Shown here: piece by piece, positions 15,684 through 23,668 of the stretch | Position numbering within the stretch: position 1 is the stretch's first letter | Layout of the letters: each line of letters opens with the position of its first letter | Origin: Comamonas antarctica | GTDB lineage: Bacteria; Pseudomonadota; Gammaproteobacteria; Burkholderiales; Burkholderiaceae_C | Reading direction: 5' to 3' | DNA: 64,000 nucleotides | NCBI RefSeq assembly: GCF_013363755.1 | Contig: NZ_CP054840.1 | Span: forward strand, 2,907,501 to 2,971,500 | Made by a program: the position numbers and the translations under genes | The notes under the pieces: generated by a model | What the model saw: the letters and a program-made list of their open reading frames with translations, nothing else | Database searches by the model: none | What the model was told of the DNA's origin: nothing

Positions 15684-17285
15684 ATGAGCAACGCCACTCC
15701 CCAATTGACGCCCCAAGACATCCGCCAGGCCCTGATGGCCGGCGAGGAAATCGCGCTGCTGGACGTGCGCGAGGAAGCGCCGTTTGCGCAAGGCCACCCC
15801 CTGTGGGCTGCCAACCTTCCCGCGGGCCGCATCGAGATCGAGGCCTGGCAGCGCCTGCCGCGGCGCGACGTGCGCATCGCGGTCTATGACAATGGCGAAG
15901 GCCTGGTCGAAGCCGCGGTGCAGCGCCTGCATGCGCTGGGCTACACCCAGGTGCATGTGCTCGAAGGCGGGCTCGCCGGCTGGCAGAACGCCGGCTATGA
16001 GCTGTTCATCGACGTGAACGTGCCGAGCAAGTCGTTTGGCGAATGGCTCGAGGCCGAGCGCCACACGCCGTCGCTGGCCGCCGAGGAAGTGCAGCAGCTG
16101 CTGGACGCGAACGCCGATGTCGTGGTGCTCGACGCGCGCCGCTTCGATGAGTACCAGACCATGAGCATCCCGGGCGGCGTGAGCGTGCCCGGCGCCGAAC
16201 TGGTGCTGCGCGCGCAGGCGCTGGCGCCCGATCCCAAGACGCATATCGTCGTCAACTGCGCGGGCCGCACGCGCAGCCTGATCGGCACGCAGTCGCTGAT
16301 CAACGCCGGCCTGCCCAACCGTATCAGCGCGCTACGCAATGGCACGATAGGCTGGCTGCTGGCTGGCCAGCAGCTCGACCATGGCGCCGACCGCCGCGCG
16401 CCCGTGGTCGACGAACTCGCGCGCAGCGAGGCCGCCGAACGCGCACGCGCGGTGGCCGACCGCGCCGGCGTGCGCCGCGCGACGCGCGCGCAGCTGGACC
16501 GGTTCGGCGAGGAAAGCACCCGCACCACCTACCGCTTCGACGTGCGCAGCGCCGAGGAATACCTGGCCGGGCATCTGGCCGGCTTCCGCAACTACCCCGG
16601 CGGCCAGCTGGTTCAGGAAACCGACCATGCCGCCCCCGTGCGCGGCGCGCGCATCGTGCTCGTCGACGACGATGGCGTGCGCGCCAACATGAGCGCCTCG
16701 TGGCTCGCGCAGATGGGCTGGGAGGCCTGGGTGCTGGACGGCGTCGATGCCGGGGACTGGAACGAGACCGGCGCCGCCGCCACGACCTATCCCGAACCCG
16801 CGGGCGCGGTGCAGGACATCACGGTGCAGACGCTGGCGGGATGGCTCGACGCCGACGGCAGCAGCGGCCGCACCGCGGTGCTCGACTTCACCGGCAGCGC
16901 CAGCTACGTGCAGCGCCACATTCCCGGCGCCTGGTTCGTGCTGCGCTCGCAGCTCGCGCAGGCGCTTGAAGCCATTCCCAAGGCCGAGCGCTATGTCGTG
17001 ACCTGCGGCACCAGCCTGCTCGCGCGCTACGCCGCGCGGGCCGTGGCCGAGGCCACGGGCGCGCCGGTCTACGCGCTGGCCGGCGGCACCCAGGCCTGGA
17101 TTGCCGCGGGCCTGCCGCTCGAAGAAGGCGAGACCCGCCTCGCCTCGCCGCGCATCGACCGCTACCGCCGCCCCTATGAAGGCACGCAGGCGCCGCGCAG
17201 CGCGATGCAGGCGTACCTGGACTGGGAATTTGGCCTGGTGGACCAGTTGAAGGCCGATGGAACGCACGGATTCAACACCCTCTGA
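15684..17285 (+). CDS. Four-domain rhodanese sulfurtransferase
   Basis: A 533-residue protein with four rhodanese domains in tandem (about 10-105, 125-225, 265-365, 375-475). Domains 2 and 4 keep the active-site Cys loop (CAGRTRS at 192-198; CGTSLLA at 441-447). Domains 1 and 3 have lost it (VYDNGEG and VDDDGVR). Rhodaneses carry sulfane sulfur as a Cys persulfide and pass it to cyanide or thiols. No signal peptide, so cytoplasmic. It is coupled to the dioxygenase upstream and followed by a strong terminator at 17301, so these two form one operon. Confidence 0.9.
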   Translation: MSNATPQLTPQDIRQALMAGEEIALLDVREEAPFAQGHPLWAANLPAGRIEIEAWQRLPRRDVRIAVYDNGEGLVEAAVQRLHALGYTQVHVLEGGLAGWQNAGYELFIDVNVPSKSFGEWLEAERHTPSLAAEEVQQLLDANADVVVLDARRFDEYQTMSIPGGVSVPGAELVLRAQALAPDPKTHIVVNCAGRTRSLIGTQSLINAGLPNRISALRNGTIGWLLAGQQLDHGADRRAPVVDELARSEAAERARAVADRAGVRRATRAQLDRFGEESTRTTYRFDVRSAEEYLAGHLAGFRNYPGGQLVQETDHAAPVRGARIVLVDDDGVRANMSASWLAQMGWEAWVLDGVDAGDWNETGAAATTYPEPAGAVQDITVQTLAGWLDADGSSGRTAVLDFTGSASYVQRHIPGAWFVLRSQLAQALEAIPKAERYVVTCGTSLLARYAARAVAEATGAPVYALAGGTQAWIAAGLPLEEGETRLASPRIDRYRRPYEGTQAPRSAMQAYLDWEFGLVDQLKADGTHGFNTL

Positions 17286-17300
17286 TCGCGCCCCCCAATG

Positions 17301-17337
17301 AAAAACGCAGTGCCCGCAAGGACACTGCGTTTTTTTA
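17301..17337 (+). terminator. Rho-independent terminator after the rhodanese gene
   Basis: A 12-bp inverted repeat, AAAAACGCAGTG / CACTGCGTTTTT, with a 10-nt loop and a run of seven Ts, starts 15 nt after the stop codon. It should end the dioxygenase-rhodanese transcript. Confidence 0.92.
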
Positions 17338-17358
17338 TCTGGAGGGCTGGCCTGACAT

Positions 17359-17467
17359 CCTTCGACCGGGCCGCGCAGGCAAGCTCAGGACGAACGGAAT
17401 GAGCGGTCGCGCCGCGCCCGGCCCGGGGCGAACGCCCCCTGCCCGTTCGCCCTGAGCTTGTCGAAGG
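17359..17467. repeat. REP-like inverted repeat, second copy, with an insertion in the left arm
   Basis: The right arm is intact (17443-17467: CCGTTCGCCCTGAGC then TTGTCGAAGG). The left arm is split: CCTTCGAC at 17359-17366, 14 extra nt, then AAGCTCAGGACGAACGG at 17381-17397. The core matches the element at 8314-8395. It lies between the convergent rhodanese and ssuF genes, the same placement as the first copy. Confidence 0.7.
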
Positions 17468-17504
17468 GTAGCGGTCCTGCCCGCCAACTACCGGCGTGCC
17501 CCCC

Positions 17505-17720
17505 TCAAAGCTTCGCGATAGACACCTCGGTGGACTTCACCAGCGCCACGACCTCCGACCCGACCTCCAGTCCCAGGTCGTTGACCGAGCGTGTGGTGAT
17601 CACCGAGGTCACGATGCCCCAGGGGGTCTCCACATCGACCTCCGAGACCACATCCCCGCGGATGATCTCGCGTACCTTGCCCTTGAACTGGTTGCGTACA
17701 TTGATGGCTTGAATCGTCAT
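17505..17720 (-). CDS. ssuF: SsuF-like molybdopterin/TOBE-domain protein
   Basis: A 71-residue single Mop/TOBE domain (NQFKGKVREIIRG, then VTSVITTRSVNDLGLEVG, ending VALVKSTEVSI), the small beta-barrel that binds molybdate or related oxyanions. Length and position after ssuE match the ssuF gene I recall from the Pseudomonas putida ssuEADCBF cluster, where it is needed for some sulfonates. It lies 45 nt after ssuE on the same strand. A plain molbindin is the alternative reading. Confidence 0.8.
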   Translation of the reverse strand: MTIQAINVRNQFKGKVREIIRGDVVSEVDVETPWGIVTSVITTRSVNDLGLEVGSEVVALVKSTEVSIAKL

Positions 17721-17765
17721 GGCTCGCTCCTGATAGAAATCCGTCGAAAGAAAAAATGGTGGCGC

Positions 17766-18344
17766 TCAGACGCTGCAGCGCACCTGGGAAAAATGCACCG
17801 GCGCAAACGCCGCCGGCCGTTGCAGGGCTTCGGACACCAGCACCTGCACCGCATCGTCGATGCGCAGGGCCAGCTCGGGCGCCAGCGTGCTCGCGCCCTC
17901 GGGCAGCACGAAGACCTGCGCATCGGTGGCATAGATGCCAGGCAGGATCTGCTTGGCCCCCAGTGCCTGCAGCACCGGGCGCAGCGCATAGTCCAGCGCC
18001 AGCATGTGGTGCGGGCTGCCGCCCGTGGCCAGCGGCAGCACGGTCTTGCCCTTGAGGCCGGTCTGCGGCAGCAGGTCGAGAAAGGCCTTGAGCACGCCGC
18101 TGTAGGCCGCCTTGTAGACCGGCGTGGCAATGACCACGACCTGCGCATCGGCCACCTGCTGCTGCGCGCGCGCGATCGACGCATCGGCAAAATCGGCGTG
18201 GATCAGCGCCTGCGCATCCAGGTCGCGGATCTGCAGCTGCGCCACCTCCACCTGCTGCCTGGCAAGGCGCTTGCCCACGGAATCAAGCAGGGCCGCGGAG
18301 CGGGAAACCGGCGAGGGACTGCCGGCGATCAACAAGACGGACAT
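17766..18344 (-). CDS. ssuE: NAD(P)H-dependent FMN reductase SsuE
   Basis: A 192-residue flavodoxin-like reductase, the usual SsuE length. The phosphate-binding loop is LIAGSPSPVSRSA near the N-terminus, followed by TPVYKAAYSGVLKAFLDLL and a PLATGGSPHH loop that shape the flavin site. It makes FMNH2 for sulfonate monooxygenases such as the SsuD-like enzyme at 9553. ATG at 18344 has AAGGAGC upstream. The gene formerly lay 13 nt after a DszA/NtaA-type monooxygenase, now only a remnant (18358-18641), so its present promoter is unclear. Confidence 0.9.
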   Translation of the reverse strand: MSVLLIAGSPSPVSRSAALLDSVGKRLARQQVEVAQLQIRDLDAQALIHADFADASIARAQQQVADAQVVVIATPVYKAAYSGVLKAFLDLLPQTGLKGKTVLPLATGGSPHHMLALDYALRPVLQALGAKQILPGIYATDAQVFVLPEGASTLAPELALRIDDAVQVLVSEALQRPAAFAPVHFSQVRCSV

Positions 18345-18357
18345 GGGGCTCCTTGGT

Positions 18358-18641
18358 TCAAACGTCGGACGGGATCGTGGGGCCTGGATGGGCGCGCAGC
18401 GTGCTGCCGCGGTACTCGCGGCGAAAACGGCCGCGCTCTTGCAGGATGAGAACCATCCCGCGCGTGAATTCCTCGAAGCCACCCGGAAAGATCACTTCGA
18501 CGTAGCGCGCGTCCAACTGCTAGCCCGATACCGACGAGCCGGCCTGGATCAGCACGGCTCGCCCTGCGGGCTACGCATGGCATTCAGCGGCCCCTTGACC
18601 TGGAAATACTTGCCCGCATGCTCCAGCGCATGCAGCTTGGC
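18358..18641 (-). pseudogene. 3' remnant of a DszA/NtaA/SnaA-type flavin monooxygenase
   Basis: Two frames and one in-frame stop preserve family words in order: KLHALEHAGKYFQVKGPLN, RSPQGEP, then after a one-base shift VLIQAGSS, a stop, and PGGFEEFTRGMVLILQERG with FRREYRGSTLR at the end. In DszA/NtaA enzymes these are the segment before the flavin-binding Gly loop and the extreme C-terminus, so about a hundred residues between them are missing. The stop lies 13 nt before ssuE, so this was the first gene of an ssuE operon. It cannot make an active enzyme. Confidence 0.75.
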
Positions 18642-18794
18642 GGTGTCCATGGTGCCGCCCGCCGGATAGGGTACGACCAGGATGATGGGGTTGTTCGGCC
18701 AGCTGCCTTCGGCCGCCCACGACGCACCCAGGCCTGCGCTGGCGGCCAGCAGATGCGGCGGCGAAAGATGTTTGCTGATCCAGACATGGCCCAT
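18642..18794 (-). pseudogene. 5' remnant of a Bug/TctC-type binding-protein gene fused to the monooxygenase remnant
   Basis: The first 50 codons read as a signal peptide (HLLAASAGLGASWA) followed by WPNNPIILVVPYPAGGTMD, the usual mature N-terminus of Bug/TctC solute receptors. The frame then runs directly into monooxygenase sequence at KLHALEH. The junction is near 18641, where both families carry an Asp-x-Ala stretch, so a deletion between two genes is the simplest origin. The chimera ends at the stop near 18549. Confidence 0.65.
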
Positions 18795-18916
18795 TCCCAG
18801 AAGGTTGCTATCGAGGGCAAGTCTAGGAATTCATCCGCGCTGCAGCCACGAATGTTTGGGACTATGGAAACACGTTTTCCAACTAAGCCGCTGCCTTTGG
18901 CCGCATCACGTTGCGC

Positions 18917-19861
18917 CTACTGCGTATGCTGCGGGAAGAACAGCCGGACATCCCGGGATTGAATCGCTTTGACGAACATCGCATGCGCCGCGTCAAACTT
19001 CGCCAACTGCTTTTCCCCTTCGTCACGCGCCACCAGTGCGCGCAAGGCACGTATGCGCGAGCTTTCGCAGATGTCCATGTTTGCGCAGATCTCCACCAGG
19101 TAGGCATCGCCCACGCCACAATCGGTGCCCGTGCCTTCGCATACAGCAGCAATCCAGGCCCAACGCATGGAGTTCAAGGCCGCATTTCCAATGAACTCCA
19201 CGTCTCCCAGACTGACTGCGTCACGATACTGGCCGAGCAATGAGAGCCCAACATGCTGCAAGAGCAACGCATCGTCGGCTTGCAAGATCCTGCTGAACAC
19301 GTCTTTCTGCCTGGTTTCGTTGCCCGCATCTGCAGCCTCAGTCCATTCCTGGCTAAGCTCAAACAATCCTCGCGGATAGCGCGGGTCCGAATCTACCTGT
19401 CTTAAAGCGTCCAAAGACAATTCTTCATCGCTGAATGAGCTGCAGCGTGCCTGCAAAAGCTCCCTCGCAAACTCTTGCTGCGCAGATACGACTGCAATTG
19501 GCTGGAAACCGAGTTTTCTCATTGCCAAACAGCGCCGCAGGATATCCTTGGCATAGAACCGCGCTTCGGTGGTTCCAGCCTGGGTCAATGCCTCATGGAC
19601 AACGCGATAGTCGCGCGAGCCTCGCAGCATATCGGCTGCATCCTGCGATCTGGACAAAGACGCCGCGTGCTCCTTCGCGGCCAACGGCTGCAAAGCTTGC
19701 GCCGTTAGAGCGGCCTCCAGCGCTTTTTCATCGAGCTTTGTACTGGCCTCCGGATTATTGACTACCGCCTGGATTTCTGCGTCCTGCGAGAAATGCAAGA
19801 GAAAAATCACGGCTGTTATCACGATCACACCAAGAAAAGCAGATTTCAAGTATTTCTTCAT
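18917..19861 (-). CDS. Unrecognised membrane-anchored periplasmic protein
   Basis: A 314-residue protein that I do not recognise. An N-terminal Lys pair and a hydrophobic helix (FLGVIVITAVIFLLHF, about 9-24) suggest a signal anchor. The rest is helical and soluble, with paired Cys residues late in the chain (CEGTGTDC, CANMDIC) that could form disulfides in the periplasm. The ATG at 19861 is 1 nt after the upstream stop, so it is coupled to the 191-residue gene. GC is lower than in neighbouring genes, consistent with acquired DNA. Confidence 0.7.
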   Translation of the reverse strand: MKKYLKSAFLGVIVITAVIFLLHFSQDAEIQAVVNNPEASTKLDEKALEAALTAQALQPLAAKEHAASLSRSQDAADMLRGSRDYRVVHEALTQAGTTEARFYAKDILRRCLAMRKLGFQPIAVVSAQQEFARELLQARCSSFSDEELSLDALRQVDSDPRYPRGLFELSQEWTEAADAGNETRQKDVFSRILQADDALLLQHVGLSLLGQYRDAVSLGDVEFIGNAALNSMRWAWIAAVCEGTGTDCGVGDAYLVEICANMDICESSRIRALRALVARDEGEKQLAKFDAAHAMFVKAIQSRDVRLFFPQHTQ

Positions 19862-19862
19862 T

Positions 19863-20438
19863 TCAGGAATTCCGGCAAACAGGGTGCGGCTGCGGTATGC
19901 CATTGCCCTTCTTCAACGAATTTGCAACTGGCAGTGGAGAAAGGGCTGTCGAAAATGTAGGATTTTCCACCCACCAAGTCTCGGTTCCGCCATCAGCGCA
20001 AGTAACGTTCAGGAATTTAGCCGCCTTGGGATCGATAGGGCTGGATCCAAATATTTTTTCGAATAGATTTCTGCCGCTGGTCACTCGTCTATACACAGCC
20101 TCTGCTGCCATCCACCTTTCTGCCACTTCTGTGTGTGAAGTTGTGTTCTCAAAGCTCTTTCCAACACAGCGTACATCTTCCGCCAGCTCGATTGACCTCA
20201 ATAGCCCCATCATTTTCGCATAACCGCTGAATGGTTGCGCGCCGGAGGAGAAATCCAAACCTGTTCCTGAGGAAAAGCTGGAAAAACCGCCGAAGCTACT
20301 AGCGACCGTGACCTCCGGCAAAGGTTGAGCATGTAGTCCGCATTTGAATCCCATGCTTAACATCCCAAGCAATATATGCAATTGAAATCGTGAAATTTTC
20401 AAATGACTGATATTCCGGCAAGCAGAAATTAAATCCAT
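19863..20438 (-). CDS. Unrecognised secreted protein
   Basis: A 191-residue protein with a signal peptide: a basic start, a hydrophobic core around 21-31, then LHAQ as a likely cleavage site. The mature part begins with a Ser/Gly/Phe-rich stretch (SFGGFSSFSSG). It carries one Cys before SFENTTSHTEVAERW and two more near the C-terminus (NVTCADGG, PVCRNS). ATG at 20438 was chosen for its GGAGG site 6 nt upstream. It is first of a two-gene unit with 18917-19861. No function can be assigned. The flanking non-coding DNA is AT-rich. Confidence 0.7.
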   Translation of the reverse strand: MDLISACRNISHLKISRFQLHILLGMLSMGFKCGLHAQPLPEVTVASSFGGFSSFSSGTGLDFSSGAQPFSGYAKMMGLLRSIELAEDVRCVGKSFENTTSHTEVAERWMAAEAVYRRVTSGRNLFEKIFGSSPIDPKAAKFLNVTCADGGTETWWVENPTFSTALSPLPVANSLKKGNGIPQPHPVCRNS

Positions 20439-20698
20439 AAACCCTCCATCTTTTCCACCAATTACAAAAAATTTGATGGTTAGAACGGATAAGAGCAAAT
20501 GCAATTTTCATACGCGGAATTTCCTACAGCACATTCCAGCGCTCTACCCAACCGGTCAGCACAAATGGGCAAGCCGTAAACATTGCCGCACGGACGCCAT
20601 GGCGATCAGCCAACCGCATCGGCTGCGCTGGCGACGGGCCGTTTGCGGCATGTCTCACCGCCGCACCAGGCACGGCGCCTGCATGTCGGCAACCTGGC

Positions 20699-23335
20699 TC
20701 AGCAAGCAGGGGTTGATTGCGCCGTCGCCCCCTCCAGCCAGCGCGCAAACGCCTGCGGATCGAGCGGGCGCGAGAACAGATAGCCCTGCGCCACGGGATA
20801 GCCCTGTTCGCGCAGCAGCAGGTTCTGGGCGTCGGTTTCCACGCCCTCGGCCACCACCGTCAGGTGCAGGCTCTTGCCTATGCCCAGGATCGCGGCGCTG
20901 AGCGCGCGCGCGGTGGCGTCGTTTTCAAGGTCGGCGACGAAGCTGCGGTCGAGCTTGAGCTCATTGACCGGCAGGCGGCGCAGATAGCTCAGGCTGGAGT
21001 AGCCGGTGCCGAAGTCGTCCATTGCCAGGCGTATGCCGCGCGCATGCACTTCGGCGATGGTCTTCATGGTGCTGGGGTTGGTGTCGAGCAGCACGCTTTC
21101 GGTCAGCTCCAGCGTCAGGTCCTGCGGCGCGAGTGCATTCGACTCCAGCGTCGCGGCAATCATGCGCGGCAGGTCGAGGTTGTGGAAGCTGGTCGGCGAG
21201 AGGTTCACCGACACCGAGGGCACGGCCAGGCCCTGGGCACGCCAGGCCGAGAGCTGGCCGCAGGCCTCGCGCAAGGCCCAGTGGCCCAGATCCGCGACCA
21301 GGCCGCACTCCTCGGCCAGCGGGATGAAGCGCGCGGGCGAGATCTCGCCCAGTTCGGGGTGGGTCCAGCGCGCGAGCGCCTCGACGCCGCACAGCTGCCC
21401 GGTCTCGAGGTCTATCTGGGGCTGGTAGTGCAGGTGCAGCTGCCGCGTCTGGATCGCGCGCCGCAACGCGGTCTCCAGCGCGAGCCGCTCCTGCGCCAAC
21501 TGGTTCATCTCGGCGCTGAAGAAGCTGAAGCAGCCCCGGCCGCTGCTCTTGGCCTGGTACATCGCCATGTCGGCGCGGTGCAGCAGCGTCTCCATGTCGC
21601 GGCCGTCGTCGGGGAACATGGCAATGCCCACGCTGGCGGAAGCCGCCAGCGCCACCCCGGCGACCGTGACCGGGCTGGACAACAGCTCCAGCAGGCGCTC
21701 CACCCGGTCGGTGGCCTGGTCCGCATTGCACTGCGGCAGCACCAGCACGAATTCGTCGCCCGACAGCCGGCCGGCAATATCGGTGGCGCGCAGATCCTGG
21801 CGCAGCCGGTGGGCGATCTGGCGCAGCAACTCGTCGCCCGCAGGATGGCCCAGGGAATCATTGACCTGCTTGAAGCGGTCCAGGTCGATGAACATCACGG
21901 CCAGGCTGTCATGGCTGCGGCTGGCCGCGGCAATCGCCTGGTCGGCCTTGGCTTGCAGCAGGCTGCGGTTGGGCAGGCCCGTGAGGCCGTCGTAGAAGGC
22001 CAGCTGGCGGATGCGCTGGCGCGTGTGCTCGCGTTCGAGCGCCAGTGCGCACAGGTGCACGCATGCGTCCACCATCAGCTGGTGGAAAAGCTCCGCCGCC
22101 GGCACGCGCGGCCGCTTGAAGTAGAACGCAAAGGTGCCGACCACGCGGCCCTGGCTGTTGCGTATCGGCGTGGACCAGCAGGCGACGAAGCCCAGGGGCA
22201 GGACCAGGTGCGCATGGTCCTTCCACAGCGCATCGGTGGCGATATCGTCGACGCGCACGGTTTCGTTGCGCCAGGCGGCCGTGCCGCACGAGCCGACGGC
22301 CGGGCCGATGGGAATGCCGTCGAGCTGGCGCGCGTAGTCCGCAGGCAGGTGCGGCCCCACCAGTGACTGAAGCCGGCCTTCCTCGCTGACCCCGAGAATC
22401 GATGCGGTGATCTCCGGCGCGATGCGCTCGACCTCATTGCAGATCAGTTCCAGCACCTCCGACAGCGGGCTTTCGCGCACCATCGCCTCGAGCACGCGGT
22501 GCTGCAGCACCTCATGCATCTTGGCGCGCGTGATATCCGTCAGCGTGGTCACGGTATGGCCCCAATCCGTGCGGCTGCCGCCGTCCACGGAAGTGCCCGT
22601 CACCGGAGTGCCCGCCACGGGAGTGCCCGCCACGGGATTGCTGAAAACCTTGACCCAATAGCGCCGGCCTTCCTTGCTGGCGACGATCTCCTCGCGCTCC
22701 ACGAGCCTGCCCGCGCGCAGTGCTGCGCGGTACTTCTCGGTGAAGTCCTGCGGCGTGTGCGGCGCCAGCAACTCGATGGGTGCGCGCCCGCGGATCTCAT
22801 CGAGCTGCCAGCCGAACATCCGGCTGAAACCATCGTTGACATAGACGATGCGCGATTCGCTGTCGCTGATGACGACGGCGGTGCTGCTGGCATCGGCCAC
22901 CAGCGACAGGCGGCGCAGATGCTCTCTTTGCGCCTGCTCGCGGCGCAGCCGCCCGGTGATGTCGGTGGCGATCTTGAGGATGTGCCGTATCTCCCCCCGG
23001 GCATCGAACACCGGCGTGTAGGTGGCTTGCAGCCAGCAACTGCTGCCGTCGCTGCGCACGCGCTCGGCCACGCCGCCGCTGGCCTGGCCGCCCCGCAGCC
23101 GCGGCCAGAATTCCTGGTACTCGGCGCTTGCGGCGAAGGCCGGCGTGCAAAAACTGCTGTGGTGCCGTCCCACTGCCTGCGCACGGCTGAAGCCCAGCAG
23201 CGCAAGGAAATTGTCGTTGGCCCGGATCAGCACGCCGCCGAGGTCGAACTCGGCAATTGCCATCACGCGGTCCAATGCGCTCAACTGCGCCAGCTGCAGT
23301 GCGACCAGATTCTCGTCTCCCGGGCTTTCCCACAT
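20699..23335 (-). CDS. PAS-PAS-GAF-GGDEF-EAL cyclic-di-GMP signalling protein
   Basis: An 878-residue cytoplasmic sensor. PAS1 is about 20-130, PAS2 about 145-285, GAF about 300-460 (GSCGTAAWRNETVRVDDIA), GGDEF about 470-625, EAL about 640-870. The cyclase motif is SGDEF rather than GGDEF. The phosphodiesterase part looks intact (VEALARW, LELTES, DDFGTGYSSLSYL, VAEGVET). The layout resembles E. coli DosP. ATG at 23335 has GAGGA upstream; a GTG at 23416 would add 27 residues. It probably tunes c-di-GMP in response to a small ligand or gas sensed by PAS/GAF. Its stop lies about 260 nt from the lower-GC gene pair. Confidence 0.88.
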   Translation of the reverse strand: MWESPGDENLVALQLAQLSALDRVMAIAEFDLGGVLIRANDNFLALLGFSRAQAVGRHHSSFCTPAFAASAEYQEFWPRLRGGQASGGVAERVRSDGSSCWLQATYTPVFDARGEIRHILKIATDITGRLRREQAQREHLRRLSLVADASSTAVVISDSESRIVYVNDGFSRMFGWQLDEIRGRAPIELLAPHTPQDFTEKYRAALRAGRLVEREEIVASKEGRRYWVKVFSNPVAGTPVAGTPVTGTSVDGGSRTDWGHTVTTLTDITRAKMHEVLQHRVLEAMVRESPLSEVLELICNEVERIAPEITASILGVSEEGRLQSLVGPHLPADYARQLDGIPIGPAVGSCGTAAWRNETVRVDDIATDALWKDHAHLVLPLGFVACWSTPIRNSQGRVVGTFAFYFKRPRVPAAELFHQLMVDACVHLCALALEREHTRQRIRQLAFYDGLTGLPNRSLLQAKADQAIAAASRSHDSLAVMFIDLDRFKQVNDSLGHPAGDELLRQIAHRLRQDLRATDIAGRLSGDEFVLVLPQCNADQATDRVERLLELLSSPVTVAGVALAASASVGIAMFPDDGRDMETLLHRADMAMYQAKSSGRGCFSFFSAEMNQLAQERLALETALRRAIQTRQLHLHYQPQIDLETGQLCGVEALARWTHPELGEISPARFIPLAEECGLVADLGHWALREACGQLSAWRAQGLAVPSVSVNLSPTSFHNLDLPRMIAATLESNALAPQDLTLELTESVLLDTNPSTMKTIAEVHARGIRLAMDDFGTGYSSLSYLRRLPVNELKLDRSFVADLENDATARALSAAILGIGKSLHLTVVAEGVETDAQNLLLREQGYPVAQGYLFSRPLDPQAFARWLEGATAQSTPAC
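22593..22637 (-). repeat. Three 15-nt tandem repeats inside the second PAS region
   Basis: Units GTGCCCGTCACCGGA, GTGCCCGCCACGGGA and GTGCCCGCCACGGGA (+ strand) encode Pro-Val-Ala/Thr-Gly-Thr repeats in a PAS loop. The two last units are identical, so copy number could change by slippage without breaking the frame. Confidence 0.85.
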
Positions 23336-23668
23336 CTTCTTTTCCTCTGCGGAACACAGCGTCCGCTCCGCTTGCCAGCCATCCGGCTCAACCACGCTTG
23401 CCGCATATTGTTTCACGATGTTTCTTAGCTAGCCGCATTGCTTGCGTCGCGGCCGGGGAAACAGGAAGGCCGTCTTGCTGCATGGCACCCGCCTCGGACC
23501 AAGGGCCTGGATGTGGGGCGCAAACATCAAACCTGATTGCAAACGCGAAGCAATTTAAATAAACTATCAAACAAATAACTTTGTTATTTAATAGCTATCA
23601 ATCAGTCGGCGAGGCTTCTCGTGGCATTCCTTGTGCCGCCTGCATACCAGCTGCACAAAGGAAGAAAC
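23336..23668. other. Divergent intergenic region between c-di-GMP gene and RDD gene
   Basis: No gene is visible in these 333 nt. The part near 23540-23605 is AT-rich and holds a perfect dyad, AAATAAC-TTT-GTTATTT (23573-23589), followed by ATAGCTATCAA. It is likely the promoter zone for the RDD-protein gene and perhaps the divergent GGDEF-EAL gene. No clear -35/-10 pair stands out. Confidence 0.55.

Noticed and set aside
19435..19761. + strand open frame opposite the membrane-anchored unknown protein
   Set aside because: No ribosome site or motif. The - strand protein has a credible signal anchor and a coupled start.
20524..20698. Possible small - strand gene after the GGDEF-EAL gene
   Set aside because: No ribosome site, start inside the larger gene and unremarkable composition.
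23573..23589. AT-rich dyad as a terminator
   Set aside because: The stem has no GC pairs and no gene ends there; a promoter-region role is more likely.
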